DNA of 64,000 nucleotides, taken from an uncultured Pelagibacteraceae bacterium (GTDB lineage Bacteria; Pseudomonadota; Alphaproteobacteria; Pelagibacterales; AG-422-B15). Below the pieces are notes generated by a model. That model was not told the DNA's origin, did no database searches, and saw only the letters and a program-made list of their open reading frames with translations. The position numbers and the translations under genes are program-made. The first letter of the stretch is position 1. The number at the start of each line of letters is the position of its first letter. Of the stretch, positions 35,944 through 44,634 are shown one piece after another. Where the stretch lies: assembly GCA_902614655.1 (NCBI GenBank), contig CACMLX010000002.1, positions 94,723 to 158,722 on the forward strand. Reading direction: 5' to 3'.

Positions 35944-36767
35944 CAGATCACAACTTAGAATTACAACAAGCTTATGATTTTTGTGATGAAAGCAATGCAG
36001 TATACAAACTATTATCATCTTTAAGTGATAGCGATTATGAGAAGAAAACTCAGTTTAAAGGCTGGAACTTTAACAACGTTATCGGCCACCTTCATGTATG
36101 GAATTATGCTGCAGATTTATCTCTTCAAGATGGAGATGATTGGAAAAACTTTGCCAACAGTGCCCTTGAAATGCTTGGTAAAGGTTCAACGATGAACCAA
36201 TTTGAGGAAACTATTACTAAGGGAATCAAAGGAAGAGAATTATTAGATACTTGGAAATCATATTACGAGAAAATGACTGAACGATTTGCTGCAGCTGACC
36301 CAAAAAAGAGAGTTAAATGGATGGGCCCAGATATGAGCGCAAGATCTTCAATTAGCGCAAGACATATGGAAACATGGGCTCATGCCCAAGAGTTATATGA
36401 TACGCTTGGCGTTGATAGAATTAACGAGGATCGTATTAAAAATATAGTTATTATCGGAAATAACACATTTAAATATTGTTTTACAATAAATAAGAGAGAA
36501 CTTCCTGAAGAAACTCCAAGACTAGAATTAACTGCACCATCTGGTGAGGTTTGGGAGTTTAATAATCCTTCTAATGAAAATAAAATATCAGGAAAGGCTG
36601 AAGAATTTTGTCAAGTTGTTACACAAGTAAGAAATATTGAAGATGTTAACTTAAATGTATCAGGCGATATAGCAAACGATTGGATGTCAATTGCTCAATG
36701 TTTTGCTGGCGGTGCAGAAACACCACCTCAGCCCGGTACAAGAAAAAAGGTTACTAAGCAGTCTTAA
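35940..36767 (+). CDS. TIGR03084-like metal-binding protein (DinB/MDMPI fold)
   Basis: A protein of about 275 residues related to the DinB / mycothiol maleylpyruvate isomerase fold. A likely metal site is formed by a His in NNVIGHLHVWNYA and the pair in HMETWAHAQELYD. The C-terminal half (ELTAPSGEVWEF and FCQVVTQVRN) is the usual companion domain of TIGR03084 proteins. ATG 35940 overlaps the enoyl-CoA hydratase stop as ATGA. Function is uncertain, probably thiol- or CoA-linked catabolism. Confidence 0.8.
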   Translation: MTDHNLELQQAYDFCDESNAVYKLLSSLSDSDYEKKTQFKGWNFNNVIGHLHVWNYAADLSLQDGDDWKNFANSALEMLGKGSTMNQFEETITKGIKGRELLDTWKSYYEKMTERFAAADPKKRVKWMGPDMSARSSISARHMETWAHAQELYDTLGVDRINEDRIKNIVIIGNNTFKYCFTINKRELPEETPRLELTAPSGEVWEFNNPSNENKISGKAEEFCQVVTQVRNIEDVNLNVSGDIANDWMSIAQCFAGGAETPPQPGTRKKVTKQS

Positions 36768-37734
36768 GTTTACTAAGCCTGTTATTAATAATTTCTTCAG
36801 CCTCACTGATTACTCTATCAATTAATTCTTTGCATGTCGGTATATCGTGAATAAGTCCAGCGACCATTCCACAACTCCAAGCTCCTGCGTCCATGGTACC
36901 TTCTTGCATAATTTTTGGGTAAACACCTGCAACTTCACCGAATATATCTTGAATCTGAATATCAGCTCCAAGCGATTTTTCTTTTTCAAGTATTCGAGTA
37001 ACTGCATCATTTTTTAGTACTCTTTCAGTATTTCTCAGGGGTCTCATGATCAGTTCGGTATCAAGTTCACTCGCATTGACTAGAGCTTCTTTTACATTTT
37101 GATGAACGGGAGCTTCCTTTGTAGCAATAAAGCGAGTTCCCATATTTACACCCTCCGCTCCCATTGCAAGAGCAGCTACGAGTTGTTGGCCATTCCCCAT
37201 ACCACCAGATGCAATAAATGGAATTTTTAATTCTTCAAAAGCACGAGGTAAAAGTATCATATTTGGAATATCATCTTCACCTGGGTGACCACCGCATTCA
37301 AAACCATCAACACTTGCAGCATCACATCCAATTTTTTCTGCTTTTAGAGCATGTCTAACAGACGTACACTTATGTATTACTTTTATTCCAGCATCTTTAA
37401 GAAGTGGCATAAATTTTTCAGGACTTCTTCCTGCCGTTTCTACAATTTTCACTCCACCTTTTACAATTGACTCTATATAGCCAGGATAATCTGGGTTTGC
37501 AAAGCCTGGAAGGAAAGTCAAATTAACACCAATTGGTTTGTCAGTCATATCTTTGCAACGAGCTATTTCGTTTGCAAGATCTTTTGGACTGGCTTGAGTA
37601 AGACCGGTTATTATTCCTAAGCCTCCTGCATTAGAAACAGCGGCAGCCATTTCAGCAAAGCCAACGTAATGCATCCCGCCTTGTACAATAGGATGTTCTA
37701 TATCAAACATTTCAGTAATTTTTGTTTTAATCAT
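36754..37734 (-). CDS. Nitronate monooxygenase-family flavoprotein
   Basis: A 326-residue FMN-dependent TIM-barrel enzyme of the nitronate monooxygenase / 2-nitropropane dioxygenase family. GGMHYVGFAEMAAAVSNAGGLGIITG at the N terminus, GVNLTFL, EKIGCDAASVDGFECGGHPGE and ASGGMGNGQQLVAALAMGAEGVNMGTRF are family signatures. The physiological substrate may be propionate-3-nitronate or something else. It converges with the TIGR03084-like gene with a 14-bp overlap. Confidence 0.93.
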   Translation of the reverse strand: MIKTKITEMFDIEHPIVQGGMHYVGFAEMAAAVSNAGGLGIITGLTQASPKDLANEIARCKDMTDKPIGVNLTFLPGFANPDYPGYIESIVKGGVKIVETAGRSPEKFMPLLKDAGIKVIHKCTSVRHALKAEKIGCDAASVDGFECGGHPGEDDIPNMILLPRAFEELKIPFIASGGMGNGQQLVAALAMGAEGVNMGTRFIATKEAPVHQNVKEALVNASELDTELIMRPLRNTERVLKNDAVTRILEKEKSLGADIQIQDIFGEVAGVYPKIMQEGTMDAGAWSCGMVAGLIHDIPTCKELIDRVISEAEEIINNRLSKLKTA

Positions 37735-37829
37735 TGTTTTTCCCAGATTTATAAATAATTTGAGTATTAGACTTTATAGAGCTTTTTAAATCAAGCAGAT
37801 TTTTCAGCTATTTATTTGAAAGGATTATT

Positions 37830-38045
37830 ATGATTAATCAACTTAAGTGGGCTAGCACTTTTTTTATCTTGGTTGGTATTTTACTGACTAATTTAAATAT
37901 TTATCCCTTAAATATTTTTGTTCATGGAACAGGTGCGATTGGATGGACAATGGTAGGGTATATGATGGCAGATCGTGCAATATTAACAAATTTTGGACTT
38001 CAAATTCCCTTGTTTATAATTGGTAATATATATCTTTTGGTATAA
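37830..38045 (+). CDS. Small membrane protein
   Basis: A 71-residue protein with two or three hydrophobic segments (about residues 8-22, 28-48 and 54-70) and short loops. It starts MINQLKWASTFFILVGILL. AAAGGATTATT precedes the ATG. I do not recognise the family. The DUF2237 gene begins nine bases downstream, suggesting cotranscription. Confidence 0.7.
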   Translation: MINQLKWASTFFILVGILLTNLNIYPLNIFVHGTGAIGWTMVGYMMADRAILTNFGLQIPLFIIGNIYLLV

Positions 38046-38054
38046 GTAATTTGT

Positions 38055-38438
38055 ATGTCTGAAAAAGAGAGGGTGACTAACATATTCGGTGATGAAATTG
38101 AAGCTTGTTGCTATGATCCGATGACTGGGTATTTTAGAGATGGTTTCTGCAATACAGACGAACACGATTATGGCAGTCATGTAGTTTGCGCAGTAATGAC
38201 TGATGATTTTTTAGAATTTAGTAAATCTAAAGGAAATGATCTCTCAACGCCAAGGCCTGAATTCAATTTTCCTGGATTAAAAGAAGGCGATCGCTGGTGT
38301 CTTTGTGCTTTGAGATGGAAAGAGGCATATGACGCAGGCGTAGCGCCAAAAGTACACCTTGAAAGTTGTCATTTAAATTCTTTAAACTTTGTGACAAAAG
38401 AGCAATTAGAAGAGCACGCGGTAAATAGATTAAATTAA
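38055..38438 (+). CDS. DUF2237 family protein
   Basis: A 127-residue protein matching DUF2237: NIFGDEIEACCYDPMTGYFRDGFC at the N terminus, DDFLEFSKSKGNDLSTPRPEFNFPGLKEGDRWCLC, then LRWKEAYDAGVAPKVHLESCH. The family is widespread in bacteria but uncharacterised. The conserved Cys, Asp and His residues are all present. It lies between a small membrane protein and the sugar dehydrogenase. Confidence 0.93.
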   Translation: MSEKERVTNIFGDEIEACCYDPMTGYFRDGFCNTDEHDYGSHVVCAVMTDDFLEFSKSKGNDLSTPRPEFNFPGLKEGDRWCLCALRWKEAYDAGVAPKVHLESCHLNSLNFVTKEQLEEHAVNRLN

Positions 38439-38443
38439 TAATA

Positions 38444-39514
38444 ATGAAATTTTTTACCTCAATAATATTCCTTTTTCTAACTTTTAATTTAAACGCATCA
38501 GAATATAAATTAGAAAAAGTAATCTCTGGCCTTAATAAGCCATGGGGTATGAGTTTTATTAACGATAAAGAATTATTTCTTACGCAAAAATCAGGTGAAA
38601 TTTTAAAAATTAATTTATCAACAAAAGAAGTAAAAAATTATCCTCATAATTTAAAAGTTGTTCAACCGCATTGGCAAGCTGGAATGCTAGATATTATTTA
38701 CGAGGATGGTGAGATTTTTGTTAGTTATACAGAAGACAGAGGAGATGATAAAACCAGCACGTCAATAGCTCGAGGTTTTATTGAAAATGACAGTTTTAGT
38801 AAAATTGAAAATATTTTCCAATCAGGTTCTTCATGGAACAACATTCATTGGGGATCAAGGCTAATGTTTAAAGATAACTTATTGTACGCAAGTATAGGTG
38901 AGCGCGGGTACGGAAGTGTTGCTCAGGATCCAACAAGTTACTTTGGAAAAATGATACGAATTAATAAAGATGGAACCGCACCAATGGATAATCCATATTC
39001 AATGAAGGAAGACTGGTTGCCCGAGATCTATCAGATAGGACTTAGAAATCCTCAAGGCATAATGTTTTATCCAAATGATAGTGAAATATATATAACAAAT
39101 CACGGTCCGAAAGGAGGTGATTTTTTTGGAAAAGTAGAGGCAGGTACTAATTATGGTTGGGCCGATGTAGCTTGGGGAGGAATTGATTATGACGGTTCAA
39201 TTATTGGTGACGGAAGTGCATGGAAAGAGGGACTTTTAAAACCAATTTATACGTGGATTCCATCAATTGCGGTTAGCGACATGACGTTTTATGGAGGAGA
39301 CCTGTTTCCCGAATTAAAAAACAAAATTTTGGTGACCAGTTTAAAAGCTCAAAGATTAATTTCACTCGAATTTGACGGTAAAAAAGCAAGAAATGAAACT
39401 ACATTGTTTGAAAAAGTTGGTCGAGTTCGCGACGTAGAAACAAATAGTGCTGGCGAAATCTATGTTATCATTGATAACGAAGACAGTGGAATTTGGAAGC
39501 TAGTAAATAAATAA
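38444..39514 (+). CDS. PQQ-dependent sugar dehydrogenase-like (YliI type)
   Basis: A 356-residue exported protein with a signal peptide (residues 1-18, ending NLNA). The six-bladed propeller pattern of soluble aldose dehydrogenases is visible: GLNKPWGMSFIN, HWGSRLMFKDNLLYASIGERG, QIGLRNPQGIMFYP, ITNHGPKGGDFFGKVEAGTNYGW. Such enzymes oxidise sugars in the periplasm with PQQ. No pqq biosynthesis genes lie in this window. The stop overlaps the next start as TAATG. Confidence 0.9.
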   Translation: MKFFTSIIFLFLTFNLNASEYKLEKVISGLNKPWGMSFINDKELFLTQKSGEILKINLSTKEVKNYPHNLKVVQPHWQAGMLDIIYEDGEIFVSYTEDRGDDKTSTSIARGFIENDSFSKIENIFQSGSSWNNIHWGSRLMFKDNLLYASIGERGYGSVAQDPTSYFGKMIRINKDGTAPMDNPYSMKEDWLPEIYQIGLRNPQGIMFYPNDSEIYITNHGPKGGDFFGKVEAGTNYGWADVAWGGIDYDGSIIGDGSAWKEGLLKPIYTWIPSIAVSDMTFYGGDLFPELKNKILVTSLKAQRLISLEFDGKKARNETTLFEKVGRVRDVETNSAGEIYVIIDNEDSGIWKLVNK

Positions 39515-40050
39515 TGTTTTATTTTTACTTAATGATAAAAATAATAACCTATTACTCACTTCCTTTTTATTTATTTCGTCAAAGAAAATCTCATAATAAA
39601 CTATTAAGCCTCCAATCATTTTTTCTTTTATTATGGCTTCTTTATCTAGCATATTTGTCTTATTTGCCTTTCATAGACTACTACTACACAAACGAACTTA
39701 ATGTTCAGTTTATTGTACCAAGTTATGTGGTTTACATTTTAATGGCCATGTTTGCTCCGGTGCCTGCGTTATTTTATTTTTATTTTATACCATTAGTCTC
39801 AAAATTTAGAATTTTAAGCATCGGTACTAGTTTTTTATATTTATTAATTAGCTCGATTATAATTTTTGGAATTGAGGCATTTAACTATCAAAAAAGGATC
39901 CCATTAGAGAAGATATGCTATGATTTTCACAGCGACTCAGAAGAAAAACTTTCGTGCTGTCTTAAGGCAGGCTATATTTGGCAGGAGGGGTTTAGTTATT
40001 TTGAAGATGTACCTCAGGGCTGTAAAAAATATATGAATTGGAATGAATAA
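39514..40050 (+). CDS. Membrane protein of unknown function
   Basis: A 178-residue protein with about three membrane segments (residues 30-48, 62-82 and 93-118) and a C-terminal tail with three cysteines (EKICYDFHS, SCCLKAG and QGCKKY) that may lie outside. The start overlaps the sugar dehydrogenase stop; an internal ATG at 39532 is an alternative. It overlaps the DoxX-like gene by eight bases. I do not recognise the family. Confidence 0.65.
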   Translation: MFYFYLMIKIITYYSLPFYLFRQRKSHNKLLSLQSFFLLLWLLYLAYLSYLPFIDYYYTNELNVQFIVPSYVVYILMAMFAPVPALFYFYFIPLVSKFRILSIGTSFLYLLISSIIIFGIEAFNYQKRIPLEKICYDFHSDSEEKLSCCLKAGYIWQEGFSYFEDVPQGCKKYMNWNE

Positions 40051-40444
40051 TATGAGTAATATTAATTTACTTTTAGGAAGAATTATAATTGGAATTTATT
40101 TTTTAGTTTTTGGAGCCATATTCAAATTATTTAATTATGAATTTACTCTGAATTACATGTTTGATCATCAGGTGCCGTATACAGAAATATCTTTAATTAT
40201 CACAATTATTTTACAAGGCATATGTTCAGTTTCAATCTTAGCCGGCTATTATTCGAAATTATCTGCCTTTATATTAGCGCTACTCACAATACTAATAAAT
40301 TACTATATGCACGATTTTTGGAATATGAGTGAAGGTTTGGAGCAAAGACATGAACTTCAAAATTTTGTTAAAAACACTGGAATAATCGCTGGCTTATTAA
40401 TTTTATCTGCTGTTCATCCAGGCAAATATAAATTAGGACATTAA
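40043..40444 (+). CDS. DoxX-like membrane protein
   Basis: A 133-residue four-TM protein with the DoxX pattern: LLLGRIIIGIYFLVFGAIFKLF at the N terminus, a second helix after HQVPYTEISLI, GICSVSILAGYYSKLSAFILALLTI, and a last helix after ELQNFVKNTGIIAGLLILS. Function in this context is unknown. The internal ATG nine bases downstream (MSNINLL) is an alternative start. It overlaps the previous gene and abuts the next. Confidence 0.8.
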   Translation: MNNMSNINLLLGRIIIGIYFLVFGAIFKLFNYEFTLNYMFDHQVPYTEISLIITIILQGICSVSILAGYYSKLSAFILALLTILINYYMHDFWNMSEGLEQRHELQNFVKNTGIIAGLLILSAVHPGKYKLGH

Positions 40445-41221
40445 ATGTACAAATATTTCTTACAAGGACTTAGAGTAGGAGTCATTTCTAATTTATTTCT
40501 ACTTTGGGCCTCTTTAACAATAACAAACATTAGCGATGACTTATTCCTTGTTGTTCCAGCAATAATTTTAATTTCAGTTTCTGCATTTAGATGTTTGTTT
40601 CCTGTGAATTATGCCTCTAAAGCAGTAATCATTGACTCAGTTCTTTCTTCAGTATTTGTGACACGATTTTTAGTAACCATCGTTGAGGTGACATATATAT
40701 ATATGTTTAGTTATGTGCTTAGAATTATTAATTCTGATCAATATATGTTTGTTGATTTAATTTCTTGGTTAATGGTTATCCAAGTAATTATTTCACAGTT
40801 TTTCTGTTGGGGCGCAATACTTTTGAAATACGAACGTTTTTACTTTTATGAAGAGTTTGGATGGTTTGTAATATTTTTCATTAATACGATTTTAAGTATA
40901 GTTATGCTTAGCTTAGATCTATCAAATGCTCACTATTCACTAATTATCATTAGCATGGTTTTTGGATCTTTATATCTACCTTGGCAAGTACTGCATTTAA
41001 AATCTATTACAAATAGAATTAATACCAATCCTGAAATTAAGGCTCAAGAATTTAAAATGAATCTATCTAAAGTTAAGTTTGAATTTAAAAGCTCAATCTA
41101 TGATCGAAAAGTATCTTTTGATATTAACGATTGGGGCCGAGTAGTTGGGATGATGTGGATGTACGGATATTGGATATTATTTATTCCAGTATGGATGTTC
41201 TATATTATTTTAATTATTTAA
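40445..41221 (+). CDS. Multi-pass membrane protein of unknown function
   Basis: A 258-residue protein with six or seven hydrophobic segments spread through its length and a single long loop near the C terminus (residues 190-235). No recognisable motif. It begins directly after the DoxX-like stop and completes a four-gene run starting with the sugar dehydrogenase. A GC-rich structured element follows immediately. Confidence 0.65.
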   Translation: MYKYFLQGLRVGVISNLFLLWASLTITNISDDLFLVVPAIILISVSAFRCLFPVNYASKAVIIDSVLSSVFVTRFLVTIVEVTYIYMFSYVLRIINSDQYMFVDLISWLMVIQVIISQFFCWGAILLKYERFYFYEEFGWFVIFFINTILSIVMLSLDLSNAHYSLIIISMVFGSLYLPWQVLHLKSITNRINTNPEIKAQEFKMNLSKVKFEFKSSIYDRKVSFDINDWGRVVGMMWMYGYWILFIPVWMFYIILII

Positions 41222-41239
41222 TTATTTACCCATATACGC

Positions 41240-41356
41240 CTGAGTCACGCGTTACTGTACGACGTCGAAAGTAGGCATAGCTACAAAATTATCTATACTT
41301 TCATTCATAGACGTACAGTCTTGTACAGGCTCGTATAGGACAGTACGCAAGCGAAT
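41240..41356. other. GC-rich structured element between convergent genes
   Basis: This stretch is much richer in G+C than its surroundings and folds into two adjacent hairpins. The first pairs ACTGTACG (41254-41261) with CGTACAGT (41312-41319), and within it GAAAGTA (41267-41273) with TACTTTC (41296-41302). The second pairs CTTGTAC (41320-41326) with GTA-CG-CAAG (41343-41351). On the minus strand a 45-codon frame (TTG 41389 to TAA 41252) is open, but several other frames are open too, which suits an RNA or repeat more than a protein. Identity unknown. Confidence 0.5.
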
Positions 41357-41415
41357 TAGAAACAACCAATACTCTCTTTCGCAACTCAAAATAATTTAAT
41401 TAATCTCACAAAGTA

Positions 41416-42678
41416 TTAATCATGTGAAAAAGTGCCATCAGGATAAATTTTCTGAGCTTTGTAAAGTATTCTATGATCTTGGCTTAAAGACTCTTTTGCA
41501 CCAATATCTAAAACAACTTCTCCATTTGAGTTTATTTCAAGTAAATGACTTCCAGTAACAACCATAAAATTACCATTTTTCAATTTATCAACGTCCCTTA
41601 TTGTTCCGTATGCCTTACTCTTAGGGGCTCGCCATTGCCAAACGATTTTATCTGTCTCAGGATTAAACTCAATAGCTCTATCAGGATTCCTTAAACCAAC
41701 TACTATATTGCCATTTTGAAGTTGTTGAGGCTCGTGAGGATTGCATCCTCTTATCTCTCCAGAGGTCAAAAGAGCTCTTTTTTTCTTGTTACAATTAAAA
41801 ATATATTTTTTTATTATCTCAGCCTCTCTATTAATCCAAATAATTTCTTGAAAATCACGCATGGAGATTAAAAAAGTATCATCTGCAAGCGCAGTCACAC
41901 CATTATTGTGTATCCAAGTTTTACCTGAACCAGTAGTTTTTGAATCCGACGCATATGCATCTGCAAATGGAGCAATGTTATGAGTCTTCATGCCATCCCA
42001 ACTCCACACAACGTTTTTATTGTTATCAACTTCGATGATTTTTTTACTTCCTTTAGGACCCCATGCGTAATTTATAAGGACATTTTCGTTCGATAACTTA
42101 TCAACATCATGACTTACTTTAGTTTTGTAAGACCAAATTACTTTGCCTTCTCTATCTATCTCATAAACCCCTTTTTCAGCGGCGATTAAAATTGTGTTTT
42201 TATTTGTGAATTTAGCATCATCTAATCTTCCAAATGAGCTATCCCCATTGTATTGCCAAACGATTTCAGCATTATTAGTAATTTCCACTACTCGACCGTG
42301 TGAATTTTTTTGAGGGACAACTAGTAAAAATGTTCCTTCCTGAATTTTATTAGCTTCATATACTAATAATTGCAGATCTTTACCAAAAGGGGAGGTTTTA
42401 AAAATCTGAGGATCTTGTTCACTGCTAGCAACATTATTTCCATTTTTCTTCCATATTTTTTTACATGATTGAATAACCTCTTTTGCTTTTTTTCTTAATG
42501 GTTTTTCGTCTGGTCGACCGTTTTCTAAGAATTTGATTTCACTTTCTTCTAAACCATTACTTTTAAAGCATTTCAGAACTTCTTCATTTGGATTAGAAAA
42601 AATATCCCATTTGCTAGCCTGACTAGGACCAGAATAGAGAATAAAAATAATTGTGATTATTAATTTACAAAATTTCAT
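41416..42678 (-). CDS. Arylsulfotransferase-like exported propeller protein
   Basis: A 420-residue protein with a signal peptide (residues 1-21, ending SQA). Repeated segments such as NNAEIVWQYNGD, REGKVIWSYKT, NKNVVWSWDGM and ETDKIVWQWRAP are the repeats of the ASST / PQQ-like propeller, and NPHEPQQLQNGNIVVGLRNPDRAIEFN fits the family. Whether it transfers sulfate or only shares the fold cannot be told from sequence. It is transcribed towards the structured element and lies downstream of livG with a 124-bp gap. Confidence 0.8.
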   Translation of the reverse strand: MKFCKLIITIIFILYSGPSQASKWDIFSNPNEEVLKCFKSNGLEESEIKFLENGRPDEKPLRKKAKEVIQSCKKIWKKNGNNVASSEQDPQIFKTSPFGKDLQLLVYEANKIQEGTFLLVVPQKNSHGRVVEITNNAEIVWQYNGDSSFGRLDDAKFTNKNTILIAAEKGVYEIDREGKVIWSYKTKVSHDVDKLSNENVLINYAWGPKGSKKIIEVDNNKNVVWSWDGMKTHNIAPFADAYASDSKTTGSGKTWIHNNGVTALADDTFLISMRDFQEIIWINREAEIIKKYIFNCNKKKRALLTSGEIRGCNPHEPQQLQNGNIVVGLRNPDRAIEFNPETDKIVWQWRAPKSKAYGTIRDVDKLKNGNFMVVTGSHLLEINSNGEVVLDIGAKESLSQDHRILYKAQKIYPDGTFSHD

Positions 42679-42802
42679 ATAAATAACTTTATTTATAAAT
42701 TGTTAAGAATTTATTACATTTTTGTTTCATAAAACTATTTGTAAAAAAAAATTTAACAAAGTGGGAGTTAAAAGTTGCAGCTAATTCGTTGAATAGAAGA
42801 AT

Positions 42803-43561
42803 TTACTCCCCCATATAAGCTTGCTTAACATCAGCGTTATTTTTAATTTCCTCAGGTAGACCTGATGCGAGTATTTTGCCGTAATTAAGTGCAAGAATAC
42901 GATCTGACACTTTATTTACAAAACTCATGTCGTGTTCAATCATAATTATGGTAATTCCTAATAAAGATTGAATATCTTTTATCCAAAAGCCAAGATCAAT
43001 TGTTTCCTCATTTGTTAATCCTGATGACGGTTCATCTAATAGAAGTAATTTTGGATCAGTGCAAAGAGCTCTTGCAAGTTCAACATTTTTACGAACACCG
43101 TAGGGAAGGCCGTTTATAAGAGTATCTCGGTAATGTTGAAGGTCTAGGAAGTCAATTACTTCTTCAACTTTAAGTCTGTATTCATGTTCTTGTTTACGGG
43201 CACTGGGTGTAAAAAATACCTCAGACAAAATATTTGTTTTTTTATAAATGTGTCGTCCAAGAAGTAAATTCTGTAGAACAGTTGCATTTTCAAATAATTC
43301 TAAATTTTGAAATGTTCTTGCTATTCCAAGCTTTGATATATTGTGAGGTTTAGTTTTTGAGATGTTTTGATTTTCAAAATATATCTCACCTTTGCTTGGC
43401 TCATAGATTCTGCTTATTACATTGAAGAGCGTTGATTTACCTGCTCCGTTAGGACCAATTATTGTAAATATTTCACCTTTATCGACACCGAATGATACAT
43501 CATTAAGTGCTTTTACTCCTCCAAATGCTACAGTGATATTTTTTACTTCAAATAAACTCAT
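42803..43561 (-). CDS. livG: LivG-type ABC transporter ATPase
   Basis: A 252-residue ATPase of the HAAT family. Walker A is GPNGAGKST, followed by GIARTFQNLELF, typical for LivG, with signature LPYGVRKNVELARAL and Walker B LLLLDEPSSGLTN. It ends with DVKQAYMGE, the normal LivG C terminus. Its start overlaps the livM stop by one base. No livF is present in this operon; the only one in the window is at 28427-29200. Confidence 0.95.
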   Translation of the reverse strand: MSLFEVKNITVAFGGVKALNDVSFGVDKGEIFTIIGPNGAGKSTLFNVISRIYEPSKGEIYFENQNISKTKPHNISKLGIARTFQNLELFENATVLQNLLLGRHIYKKTNILSEVFFTPSARKQEHEYRLKVEEVIDFLDLQHYRDTLINGLPYGVRKNVELARALCTDPKLLLLDEPSSGLTNEETIDLGFWIKDIQSLLGITIIMIEHDMSFVNKVSDRILALNYGKILASGLPEEIKNNADVKQAYMGE

Positions 43562-44634
43562 TATACTCGGTCCGATTTAGTAAATACTTTTTGTTTCTTA
43601 AATGTTTGTCTTTTGTAAGTAGGAAACAGTTCAAAGAATAATTTTATTTTCATCCATCTTCCATAAATACCAAGTGGTTCATATAAAATGAAGAATACAA
43701 GTATTAATCCAAACAACATTGGCTCAAGACCTGGTTGTGAGCCAATAGAGCTTGGTAAATAGTCACGACAGATGGCAATTAATTGCGGTAAGAAGCCAAC
43801 GAATATTGCTCCAAACACTGTTCCATGTAAACTTCCCATTCCACCAACAACAATAAGCAAAAGTAATGTTAAAGATAAAAAGATATTAAATATATCTGGA
43901 GCTAAGTAGCCAATATAATGAGCAAGTAATGCGCCAGCTAAGCCAGTAAAGGCTCCAGAAATAGCGAATGATAAAGCTTTATAGAGACCTAAGTTAACGC
44001 CTAAACTTTGTGCTGCAATTTCACTGTCTCTAATAGCAACAAATGCTCTTCCAGTTGGAGATCTGAGTATATTGATTGCTGCAAACATCGCGGCAATAAG
44101 AAAGACAAGGCAGACATAATAAAAGAAAACACTGTCATAGAAGCTCATGCCCAAGAATTCTGGTTGAGGCACAGGCAAGCCTCTGTTACCGCCAGTAAAG
44201 TGTTCCCATTTTATAAAAACATGTTCCGCAATAAAACCTAAGGCTAATGTTGCGATAGCTAAATACATCCCTGTTAAGCGTAGGATTGGTATTCCAATTG
44301 CAGCTCCCACTAGAAATGAAACAATTATTACGACAGGAATTGATGCGTAAAAAGGTATTCCATTAGTTAACAAAAAGGCATGAGTATAAGCACCAACTCC
44401 TAAGAATGCCGCATGGCCCAAAGATGCAAGACCAGTATATCCAGACAAAATCATAAGACCAATGCCAGCAATGGATAAAATACAAATATATGAGATTTCT
44501 CCTAAGTAAAAATCATCCAATACAAGTGGTAATACAACCATGATTAAAATAAGTAATGAATACCAAAAACGATCGCCATTATGTTTTGCAATATTTATAT
44601 CTTGTGAATATTTAGTTTTAAAAATAAATCTCAT
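43561..44634 (-). CDS. livM: LivM-type ABC transporter permease
   Basis: A 357-residue inner-membrane permease with about nine membrane segments. GLMILSGYTGLASLGHAAFLGVGAY and a conserved ALGFIAEHVFIKWEHFTGGNRGL match LivM, as does the later VGGMGSLHGTVFGAIFVGFLP. The N-terminal 25 residues are charged and cytoplasmic. It overlaps livH and livG by one base each. Confidence 0.95.
   Translation of the reverse strand: MRFIFKTKYSQDINIAKHNGDRFWYSLLILIMVVLPLVLDDFYLGEISYICILSIAGIGLMILSGYTGLASLGHAAFLGVGAYTHAFLLTNGIPFYASIPVVIIVSFLVGAAIGIPILRLTGMYLAIATLALGFIAEHVFIKWEHFTGGNRGLPVPQPEFLGMSFYDSVFFYYVCLVFLIAAMFAAINILRSPTGRAFVAIRDSEIAAQSLGVNLGLYKALSFAISGAFTGLAGALLAHYIGYLAPDIFNIFLSLTLLLLIVVGGMGSLHGTVFGAIFVGFLPQLIAICRDYLPSSIGSQPGLEPMLFGLILVFFILYEPLGIYGRWMKIKLFFELFPTYKRQTFKKQKVFTKSDRV

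Noticed and set aside
41222-41250. On the minus strand, the last codons before TAA at 41222 read VTQAYMGK, like the DVKQAYMGE end of livG in this window, suggesting a livG relic.
   Set aside because: Only about eight residues match, a stop codon lies two codons upstream, and the sequence further upstream does not resemble LivG. Chance or very old decay cannot be separated, so it is not called a pseudogene.
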